Source of the DNA: Paludibacteraceae bacterium
GTDB taxonomy: Bacteria > Bacteroidota > Bacteroidia > Bacteroidales > Paludibacteraceae
DNA: 5,281 nt
Assembly (NCBI GenBank): GCA_017648235.1
Contig: JAGCIZ010000101.1
Coordinates: 1-5,281, forward strand
Direction of reading: 5' to 3'
In this document: positions 1 to 5,281 of the stretch, one piece after another
How positions within the stretch are numbered: the stretch's first letter is position 1
Layout of the letters: each line of letters opens with the position of its first letter
Made by a program: the position numbers and the translations under genes
Notes under the pieces: generated by a model
Told to the model about the DNA's origin: nothing
The model's input: only the letters and a program-made list of their open reading frames with translations
Databases searched by the model: none

Positions 1-441
1 AAAATCTGATTTCTTATTCACAACGGAAGAAATCATATGGTTCTGAGGAGCATTACGAAACTTATTTTCTCTCACACGTTTCATCAAAGCATGTGCTGGA
101 TTTTCTCCAGGAAAAATTACTATTTCATCTAAAAAAAGTGATTCTTCATCCAACAAACAATCAACCCATTGATCCAAAACAGACTCCAATTTTATCTCTT
201 TGCGTTTGTACCCAATAACCGAAACTACAAGCGTACACTCCTCCACTTCAGGCAACCGGAGAAGAAAAAATCCATCTTGATTACTACTTGTTCCTCGTTT
301 TGTACCCTTTATAAAAATATTTGCCGATTGAATTGGAGAAGCATCTTTTTTGTCCAAAACCTTTCCTATTATCAGCATATCTTGAGCCAATAATAACGAC
401 GAAAAAAAGACTAATATCAGACAAAAAATAAATCTCTTCAT
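1..441 (-). CDS. DUF5686 / carboxypeptidase-regulatory-like domain protein, 5' part only (C-terminus outside window)
   Basis: The 147 visible residues start at an ATG (441-439) that directly follows the TAA of the upstream gene. Residues 1-20 form a signal peptide: a Lys-Arg start, a hydrophobic core and an LLLAQ end. Residues about 23-100 look like a carboxypeptidase regulatory-like beta-sandwich: IIGKVLDKKDASPIQSANIF, then GTKRGTSSNQDGFF and VVSVIGYKRKEI, as found at the N-terminus of many Bacteroidota envelope proteins. Residues 109-128 carry PGENPAHALMKRVRENK, which I recognise as the conserved entry to the DUF5686 region, whose remainder would be an outer-membrane barrel-like part. The role of the family is not established. 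The N-terminal domain alone also occurs in TonB-dependent receptors, but there is no plug-domain sequence here and the ENPAH motif favours DUF5686. The frame is open to the window edge. Zero spacing to the gene before suggests co-transcription and coupled translation. Confidence 0.85.
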   Translation of the reverse strand, partial: MKRFIFCLILVFFSSLLLAQDMLIIGKVLDKKDASPIQSANIFIKGTKRGTSSNQDGFFLLRLPEVEECTLVVSVIGYKRKEIKLESVLDQWVDCLLDEESLFLDEIVIFPGENPAHALMKRVRENKFRNAPQNHMISSVVNKKSDF

Positions 442-1344
442 TTACTCTACAATTTCTACACGCACAAAACGTTTCAATTCATCAACGGGAATTCCTCTTC
501 TCATTGCGTAATCTTCAAACTGCTCCTTGGAAATTGCTTTTATCATAAAATACTCTGCCCTTGGGTTTGAAAATATCAACCCACAAACCGAAGATGCTGG
601 ATTCATGGCTCCATTTTCGGTAATGGAAATTCCTATTTTATAAAGTGGAAGTATTTCTGCCATCTCAAAAATCAATGACTGGTCGGGCAATGAAGGGTAA
701 CCTATAGCAGGACGAATACCTTGATATTTTGAGCACTTCATATCATCTATTGAAATATTTTCATCCGAAGCAAATCCCCAAATCTTTTTTCTAACACGCT
801 CATGCAACCATTCAGTTGTTGCCTCTACCAACCTATCAGAAAGTGTCTGCAAAAGTAATGCATAGTAAGGATCACTTTCTTTTCTCGAGGGAAACAATTG
901 CTGAACAGAAGTTGCAAAACACGCAATACAATTATGTTCTGCATCTAAAAAATCTGCCAAAGAAAAACAAAATCCTTTTTCATTCAACGTCTGTTGACGC
1001 AACATCGGTAGTTTTTTTTCTCCGTCTTGTGTGCCAATATAAATATTTTCGTCCTTTGACAATGCCGAGAAAACACCAACAATAGCACTTATATTAAAAG
1101 TTTTGCCTTCGTTATCTTGCAAAATCTTCTTTGCATCTGTAAAAAGTTGAAAAGCCTCAATCGCTTTGGTTTGGAGATGACTTGGAAACTGAGAAATCCA
1201 CAATTCTTGTTGTAACAAATCTATATTTTCAATTTTCTGAAAATCACCAATCAAACCCCACGCATTGAAAAAATAACGCCAATTTATATATTTTTCAATC
1301 GTTAGAATGTCAATATTTTGTATGATTGTTATGCCTTTTTGCAT
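442..1344 (-). CDS. Stand-alone MetH reactivation (AdoMet-binding activation) domain protein
   Basis: This 300-residue protein aligns along its length with the C-terminal activation domain of cobalamin-dependent methionine synthase. In E. coli MetH that domain binds AdoMet and supports reductive methylation of inactive cob(II)alamin. Matches I can see are INWRYFFNAWGL (20-31; E. coli has IDWTPFF), LRQQT (115-119), FSLADF (127-132), LSDRLVEATTEWLHERVRKK (168-187), GIRPAIGYP (209-217), MNPASSV (247-253) and FEDYAMRRG (276-284). By spacing, E. coli Glu1097, Arg1134, Tyr1139 and Tyr1189 correspond to E174, R211, Y216 and Y265; Asp946 corresponds to N21. No methyltransferase, folate or cobalamin domain is present, so it would have to act in trans on a MetH encoded elsewhere. 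There is no signal peptide, so it is probably cytoplasmic. The ATG overlaps the rodA TGA by one base and the TAA abuts the next ATG. Identity as an activation-domain protein is firm; partner and activity are inferred. Confidence 0.92.
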   Translation of the reverse strand: MQKGITIIQNIDILTIEKYINWRYFFNAWGLIGDFQKIENIDLLQQELWISQFPSHLQTKAIEAFQLFTDAKKILQDNEGKTFNISAIVGVFSALSKDENIYIGTQDGEKKLPMLRQQTLNEKGFCFSLADFLDAEHNCIACFATSVQQLFPSRKESDPYYALLLQTLSDRLVEATTEWLHERVRKKIWGFASDENISIDDMKCSKYQGIRPAIGYPSLPDQSLIFEMAEILPLYKIGISITENGAMNPASSVCGLIFSNPRAEYFMIKAISKEQFEDYAMRRGIPVDELKRFVRVEIVE

Positions 1345-2798
1345 CAGTGTAATTGTTCTTTCCGTACTGCATCTAATTTAAGCAAAATAAAAAGCATAAT
1401 TGAAAATGCCCACAAAGAAGAACCTCCATAACTAACAAAAGGAAGTGGAATTCCAATAACAGGCATTAGACCTATCACCATTCCAACATTAATCAGAAAG
1501 TGAAAATAAAATACACAAACAACACAATATGCATAAATCCGATTAAACGGCAAAAATTGCCGTTCTGCAAGATGAATAATCCTAAAAAGAAAAAACATGT
1601 ATATAAGTAAAGTAATCACCGAACCAACAAAACCAAATTCTTCACCTATGTTACAAAAAATAAAATCAGTTACTTGTTCTGGAACGTAATCTAATTTCGT
1701 TTGAGTTCCCTTAAGAAATCCTTTTCCCCAGAAATCACCCGAACCGATAGCTATTTTAGATTGATTAACATTATAACCAGTTCCAGTAGGATCATCTTCC
1801 ATTCCAAGAAAAACTTTAATACGCATTTGCTGGTGAGGTTCCAAAACATCTGTAAAAATGTAATTTACAGAAAAACAAAAACCCGACATTAGAAGTAGAA
1901 ATGCAGTAACAAGAAGTAAATTTTTATTCCGTGTAAAAACAAATCGGATAAGAGCAAACAATGAGAAAAGTAACACACAACCAAATGCAATATACTCGTA
2001 GTTCACACTCCATGGTGTCCAGAAATTAATTGCAAAAGCACAAACAAAAGCACAAAAAGAAAGAATCAGGAAAACATTTAACGTTTTATTCTTTTTCTCT
2101 TGAGAAAACAAAACTACAACATCTAAAATCAGCAATGCAAGCAAAGAAAGCAACATGCCCCAAGAGCCTACCCCATCGCCAATAGGATAGCTAAAACGCA
2201 AAACAACAATAAAAAAAAGAATAAAACTTACTCCCAACAAAAGAATAAGACCTGACATCCCCTCTCTGTAGAGCACAAAGAAAAAAACGAAAAAGACCAA
2301 AGCACTTCCTGTTTCCTTTTGTAGGATAATGATTACAGCAGGAAGCAAAAATAATGCAGCAGCCTTTATCAAATCTTTTGTCTTAGATATATCGAATTCA
2401 AAAGAACTCATAAGTTTTGCAAGAGCCAAAGCCGTTATAAACTTTGAAAATTCGGCAGGCTGAATACGAAATCCTCCAAACTCTATCCACGAATAACTTC
2501 CTTTCGTATTACTAGCCAAGGCAATGGTTGCAATGAGCAAAAAAATGGAGGCCCCGTACAAGAAATAGGCAAAAAAATTGAAATATTTTTCGTTTATTGA
2601 CAAAATAATAACTCCCATAACAAGTGCCAAAGAAAGCCAAACCAATTGCGAATGGAAACGAGAAAACAAAGAGCTATCGTTCTCATTAAGAGAATAATCT
2701 GCACTATAAATGCTCAGTAGACCTATTCCCAATAGAACAAAATAAAGGAATAATGTCACCCAATCCAGATTTCTATAAACATTAATTTTCCTTGACAT
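1344..2798 (-). CDS. rodA: RodA, SEDS-family peptidoglycan glycosyltransferase
   Basis: RodA polymerises lipid II into glycan strands in the elongasome, working with PBP2 in the inner membrane. The protein is 484 residues from the ATG at 2798-2796 and is strongly hydrophobic throughout, with about ten or more membrane segments. SEDS landmarks are QPAEFSK (113-119), LQKETGSALV (159-168), NVNQSKIAIGSG (343-354), VPEQVTDFIF (372-381) and MPVIGIPLPFVSYGGSS (445-461). D378 in TDFIF matches the aspartate essential in characterised RodA proteins. E. coli RodA is about 370 residues; the extra length lies mainly between residues 180 and 325 and is mostly hydrophobic, in line with the longer Bacteroidota form. 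The usual GSGG before GKG is GSGD here (D355). A TTG at 2810 would add four residues (MFQN), but the ATG gives the usual short MSRK..NLDWVT start and is preferred. It overlaps mrdA by 17 bases. It is not FtsW, given the PBP2 pairing and Rod-type context. Confidence 0.96.
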   Translation of the reverse strand: MSRKINVYRNLDWVTLFLYFVLLGIGLLSIYSADYSLNENDSSLFSRFHSQLVWLSLALVMGVIILSINEKYFNFFAYFLYGASIFLLIATIALASNTKGSYSWIEFGGFRIQPAEFSKFITALALAKLMSSFEFDISKTKDLIKAAALFLLPAVIIILQKETGSALVFFVFFFVLYREGMSGLILLLGVSFILFFIVVLRFSYPIGDGVGSWGMLLSLLALLILDVVVLFSQEKKNKTLNVFLILSFCAFVCAFAINFWTPWSVNYEYIAFGCVLLFSLFALIRFVFTRNKNLLLVTAFLLLMSGFCFSVNYIFTDVLEPHQQMRIKVFLGMEDDPTGTGYNVNQSKIAIGSGDFWGKGFLKGTQTKLDYVPEQVTDFIFCNIGEEFGFVGSVITLLIYMFFLFRIIHLAERQFLPFNRIYAYCVVCVFYFHFLINVGMVIGLMPVIGIPLPFVSYGGSSLWAFSIMLFILLKLDAVRKEQLH

Positions 2799-4566
2799 AT
2801 TTTGAAACAAAATCTGCGTTAGTAATGTGCGACTCTATCCAAGCACGCTTAGGAGAAATTTCTCTTTTCAGATACTTTTCAATCATCAAACTTCCAATTG
2901 GCGCCGCCCATGTAGCGCCAAAACCAGCATTTTCTACAATTACAGCAATAGCAATTTTTGGATTATCTTTTGGAGCAAATGCCATAAAAAGAGAATGATC
3001 CTCACCATGAGGATTTTGGGCAGTTCCTGTTTTTCCACAAACTACAATATCTTCAATTTTAGCAATTCGTGCTGTACTACCCTCTGCTCCGTTTACTGCC
3101 ATTTCCATCCCCTCTATAATAGGATCAAAGCACCATTTTTCTAAGCTAGTTTCTCTTTTTTTAAACTCAATAGAAAGAGAATCATTTGTTGATGATTTTA
3201 AGAAATGAGGAACAATCCAATATCCTCTATTTGCAATCACAGCACTCAAATTTGCAATTTGAGCAGGAGTAGCAAGAATTTCTCCTTGACCAATAGATAG
3301 AGAAACAATATTTAATGACTTCCAATAACTTCCGTAAATACGTCTATAAGTTTTACTATTCGGAATAAACCCTTGATTTTCACTTGGGATATCTACTCCA
3401 AGTTTATATCCAAATCCACAAGAAACAACATGATTTTTCCAAACCTCAAAAGCTGTATCTATATTATCGTACTTATTATCGTCAAGCAATGAACGGAATG
3501 CAAAACAATAATAAGCATTACACGAATGCTGAACCGATTGAGCCAAATTAAGAGGAGACGAGTGACTATGACAACCCAAATGAAATCGTCCAACCGAATA
3601 ACCCATTCGACAAGGGTAACGAGTAGAAGGAGTGATTATTCCCTCTTGTTGAAAAATCATCGCATTGAGCGTCTTAAATGTTGAACCCGGAGCATACCTA
3701 CCCATAAAAGCCCTATTGAGCAATGGAAGCGTTTGTTTATCCTGATTTAGTTTCTTAAAATTCTCGGCTCTTTCAGCTCCTACAAGCAACGATGGAGAAA
3801 ACGATGGAGCAGAAACCGCTGCCAATATCTCTCCTGTTGATGGCTCAATGGCCACAACACTTCCTATTTTGTTCTGAAGTAGATATTCTCCATATTCTTG
3901 CAATTCTATATCTAGCGATATTTGAATATCGCTACCCTTAACTGCTGGCTTATCATGAAGTCCATTTTCATATTTTTCTACTACTTTTCCGAACGAATTG
4001 CGGAGAAAAATCTCATACCCTTTTTCTCCTCTAAGCAATGTCTCATATTGCTCTTCTAATCCATTCAACCCTGCATAGTCACCAGACATGTAATAGTTGG
4101 TTTCATCATTTTCAATCATTCTTTTATTCACCTCTCCAACATTACCTAAAACCTGTGCTGCATTAGGATAAGCATATTCTCTTAATGTACGCGACTGAAT
4201 ATAAACACCAGAAAATTTGTACAACTTTTCTTGCAACAATCCGTATTCCTCAACAGAAAGCATAGGCATAAAAAGTTGTGGAGAGTAAGGAGAATAACCT
4301 CGGTTGATCCGACGGTTTTTGATTTCGGCAATTCGTTGGTCAAATACTTCACGATCTATTTTCAGCATTTTACAGAACTCAAGCGTATCAAAATGCTTCA
4401 TCTCCTTCATCACTAGCATTACATCATAGCTAGGCTTGTTTGAAACAATAATTTTCCCCGTTCTATCAGTAATCAGTCCTCGTGAAGGATAGATGGTCTT
4501 TCTCAAAAAAGCATTGTTATCGGCAAAGGTTTTGTAATCTTCTTCAAGAATTTGCAAAGAAAACAA
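2782..4566 (-). CDS. mrdA: Penicillin-binding protein 2 (transpeptidase), longest frame with a conventional start codon
   Basis: This is the class B PBP that cross-links peptidoglycan made by RodA during elongation. Coordinates begin at TTG 4566, the first ATG/GTG/TTG after an in-frame TAA; the natural N-terminus almost certainly lies upstream (see 4567-4647). Numbering here counts from the ATG at 4647. The juxtamembrane segment and PBP dimer region (about 28-230) contain PSRGLITDRTGKII (54-67). The transpeptidase domain (about 255-600) has all three penicilloyl-serine motifs: STFK (322-325, nucleophile S322), SCN (375-377) and KTGTAQ (539-544). LSIGQGEILATPAQIANL is typical of PBP2. A Cys/His cluster (C346, C359, H360, H362, C376) sits near the active site. 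Its 3' end overlaps rodA by 17 bases and it follows mreD directly. If translation really starts at TTG 4566, the product lacks a membrane anchor. The rest of the frame is intact with all catalytic residues, which argues against an old pseudogene. Confidence 0.93.
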   Translation of the reverse strand: MFSLQILEEDYKTFADNNAFLRKTIYPSRGLITDRTGKIIVSNKPSYDVMLVMKEMKHFDTLEFCKMLKIDREVFDQRIAEIKNRRINRGYSPYSPQLFMPMLSVEEYGLLQEKLYKFSGVYIQSRTLREYAYPNAAQVLGNVGEVNKRMIENDETNYYMSGDYAGLNGLEEQYETLLRGEKGYEIFLRNSFGKVVEKYENGLHDKPAVKGSDIQISLDIELQEYGEYLLQNKIGSVVAIEPSTGEILAAVSAPSFSPSLLVGAERAENFKKLNQDKQTLPLLNRAFMGRYAPGSTFKTLNAMIFQQEGIITPSTRYPCRMGYSVGRFHLGCHSHSSPLNLAQSVQHSCNAYYCFAFRSLLDDNKYDNIDTAFEVWKNHVVSCGFGYKLGVDIPSENQGFIPNSKTYRRIYGSYWKSLNIVSLSIGQGEILATPAQIANLSAVIANRGYWIVPHFLKSSTNDSLSIEFKKRETSLEKWCFDPIIEGMEMAVNGAEGSTARIAKIEDIVVCGKTGTAQNPHGEDHSLFMAFAPKDNPKIAIAVIVENAGFGATWAAPIGSLMIEKYLKREISPKRAWIESHITNADFVSKYVKEN

Positions 4567-4647
4567 CTGCGCAATAAAAACAAGTACCGTTAAAATAATA
4601 GTACCTTTTATAACAAATTGTCTATTTTAATATTTATCGGTTTTCAT
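4567..4647 (-). other. mrdA: Expected PBP2 N-terminus and membrane anchor, interrupted by an in-frame stop
   Basis: The ATG at 4647-4645 directly abuts the mreD TAG. It encodes MKTDKY, then TAA at 4629-4627, and the same frame continues NRQFVIKGTI and ILTVLVFIAQL straight into FSLQILEEDYK at 4566. A short charged start, then a hydrophobic anchor, then the juxtamembrane sequence is what a PBP2 N-terminus should look like, so the TAA appears to replace a sense codon at position 7. No ATG, GTG or TTG lies between the TAA and TTG 4566. Less usual starts such as ATA 4611-4609 or ATT 4599-4597 would keep all or part of the anchor. A sequencing error, a recent nonsense mutation and a non-canonical start or readthrough all fit the bases. 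Confidence 0.8.
4627..4629 (-). other. In-frame TAA at codon 7 of the predicted mrdA frame
   Basis: Read on the minus strand, the codons run ATG AAA ACC GAT AAA TAT TAA AAT AGA CAA. Homology-like coding on both sides lies in one frame, so a single-base substitution explains the stop and an indel does not. Other genes here use TAA (mreC, mrdA, the MetH-domain gene), TAG (mreD) and TGA (rodA) as real terminators, so codon reassignment is unlikely. Confidence 0.85.
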
Positions 4648-5145
4648 CTATTTTGATTTCACCATTTGCACAACCATCAACAATGCGAACGTAAAAATTG
4701 TGCTAAAAATTGTTTTCCACAATACCATAAAAATCAAATTTAATGAAAAAATCTGCAATGCAAAAAGGATAAAATGATGTATAAAAATTAAGCTCAAAGC
4801 ATAAACCACATAATTGTTTCGTCTCAAAGCTTTGAAGGTAAGTTCGTCAAGAGAATCTATTCCATCAAACTCAATTGTTCTTTTTGCAATAAAGGGTCGA
4901 AAGAATGCTACGGCAGTACATGCTGCGGCGTGAATTCCATAGGTATTTAGAAAAATATCAACACATAAACCCAACAAAAAGCAAATGGGCATAAATATTT
5001 TATTGGAAACAAAGGTTGGAAAAGCCAAAACAAAATAGACGTAGCAAATTGGATTTATGCCAAAAACCTTAACATTCTCTAACAATAGAACTTGCAATAA
5101 TACAAGCAAAACAAATAAAATAATATACTTTACAAATTTATTCAT
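4648..5145 (-). CDS. mreD: MreD, rod shape-determining membrane protein
   Basis: MreD is an integral inner-membrane partner of MreC in the elongasome. The 165-residue product, a usual size for the family, is almost wholly hydrophobic with about five or six membrane segments (roughly 6-23, 31-48, 50-68, 69-86, 112-134 and 136-160). The recognisable core is GLCVDIFLNTYGIHAAA (59-75) followed by FFRP (81-84), corresponding to the conserved Asp-containing segment and Arg-Pro of Bacteroidota MreD. A charged loop (87-110) separates the two halves. MreD diverges quickly, so the call rests as much on position as on sequence: directly after an MreC C-terminus and before PBP2 and RodA. The ATG at 5145 sits inside the end of mreC (8-base overlap) and the TAG directly abuts the predicted mrdA ATG, so translation is probably coupled on both sides. 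Confidence 0.92.
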   Translation of the reverse strand: MNKFVKYIILFVLLVLLQVLLLENVKVFGINPICYVYFVLAFPTFVSNKIFMPICFLLGLCVDIFLNTYGIHAAACTAVAFFRPFIAKRTIEFDGIDSLDELTFKALRRNNYVVYALSLIFIHHFILFALQIFSLNLIFMVLWKTIFSTIFTFALLMVVQMVKSK

Positions 5146-5281
5146 CTTCTTCTATTGTTGAAATCAATTGTTTTAACTCCTCTCTATGTTCATAGGCTAT
5201 AACTTTCACCCATTTCACCGACTGAAAATCACAAGCTAAACGAACCGTAATATCCACATTAGCAGAACTTTCTTTAAGTCC
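5138..5281 (-). CDS. mreC: MreC, rod shape-determining protein, C-terminal end only (N-terminus outside window)
   Basis: The last 47 codons and TAA of a gene entering from the right edge. The visible residues begin GLKESSANVDITVRLACDF, then QSVKWVKVIAYEHREEL, and end in an acidic ISTIEEDE tail. The beta-strand pattern VDITVRLACDFQSVKWVKVI resembles the last strands of the MreC periplasmic beta domain (family pattern: a V-x-L-x-x-D-F strand, then a hydrophobic strand), and the acidic tail after a short helix is common. MreC is a bitopic inner-membrane protein whose periplasmic part binds and activates PBP2. The fragment alone would be a weak identification; the overlap with mreD and the operon order make it convincing. 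The stop at 5140-5138 lies inside the mreD start region. Confidence 0.85.
   Translation of the reverse strand, partial: GLKESSANVDITVRLACDFQSVKWVKVIAYEHREELKQLISTIEEDE

Noticed and set aside
169..393. A plus-strand open frame opposite the DUF5686 gene, and similar plus-strand frames at 816-1085, 1701-1892, 2792-3144 and 4231-4416
   Set aside because: All lie antisense to well-supported genes, show no recognisable domain, and have the composition expected from reading AT-rich coding DNA backwards.
2796..2810. TTG at 2810 as the rodA start
   Set aside because: It adds only MFQN, has no ribosome-binding signal, and the ATG at 2798 gives the usual short RodA N-terminus.
4627..4629. A reassigned genetic code in which TAA is sense
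   Set aside because: TAA ends mreC, mrdA and the activation-domain gene at sensible family lengths, and no other in-frame TAA interrupts a conserved region.
4621..4647. A frameshift (indel) as the cause of the interrupted PBP2 start
   Set aside because: The MKTDKY part and the NRQFVIKG part are already in the same frame, so an indel would break rather than repair the reading; only a substitution is needed.
4620..4660. An internal promoter or terminator at the mreD/mrdA junction
   Set aside because: The stretch is AT-rich like the rest, but I find no convincing -33/-7 pair of the Bacteroidota type and no GC-rich hairpin followed by a T run.
1..5281. Mobile element, prophage, CRISPR, RNA gene or defence system
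   Set aside because: The window is filled by a contiguous set of coding genes on one strand; I saw no repeats, no transposase or integrase sequence and no room for an RNA gene.

Overview
The window is about 5.3 kb of AT-rich DNA coding entirely on the minus strand. It is almost certainly from a member of the Bacteroidota. The evidence is the mreC-mreD-mrdA(PBP2)-rodA order, PBP2 and RodA sequences of the Bacteroidota type (for example the NVNQSKIAIGSG stretch of RodA), no clear Shine-Dalgarno sites, and a downstream DUF5686 protein with an N-terminal carboxypeptidase-regulatory-like domain, a family typical of that phylum. I cannot name the genus.

Reading in the direction of transcription (right to left): the 3' end of mreC (5138-5281, cut by the window edge), mreD (4648-5145), the mrdA/PBP2 gene (start region 4567-4647, main open frame 2782-4566), rodA (1344-2798), a stand-alone cobalamin-dependent methionine synthase (MetH) reactivation domain (442-1344), and the 5' part of a secreted DUF5686 protein (1-441, cut by the window edge). 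Every junction overlaps or abuts: 8 nt overlap, 0 nt gap, 17 nt overlap, 1 nt overlap, 0 nt gap. There is no intergenic DNA, and I see no internal promoter, terminator, RNA gene, repeat, mobile element or CRISPR array. The six genes look like one transcription unit whose promoter lies beyond the right edge.

The first four genes encode the elongasome core. MreC and MreD are scaffold and membrane partners, RodA is the SEDS glycan polymerase, and PBP2 is the transpeptidase paired with RodA. The last two are not cell-wall synthases: one is a methionine-cycle repair module and the other an envelope protein of unknown role.

Two observations stand out. First, the ATG that directly abuts the mreD stop, where operon packing and homology place the PBP2 start, opens a frame that hits an in-frame TAA at codon 7. 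The same frame then continues into the expected membrane anchor, and no ATG, GTG or TTG occurs until after that anchor. Second, the MetH activation domain is a separate 300-residue protein. It keeps most of the AdoMet-contacting residues known from E. coli MetH but has Asn where E. coli has Asp946.
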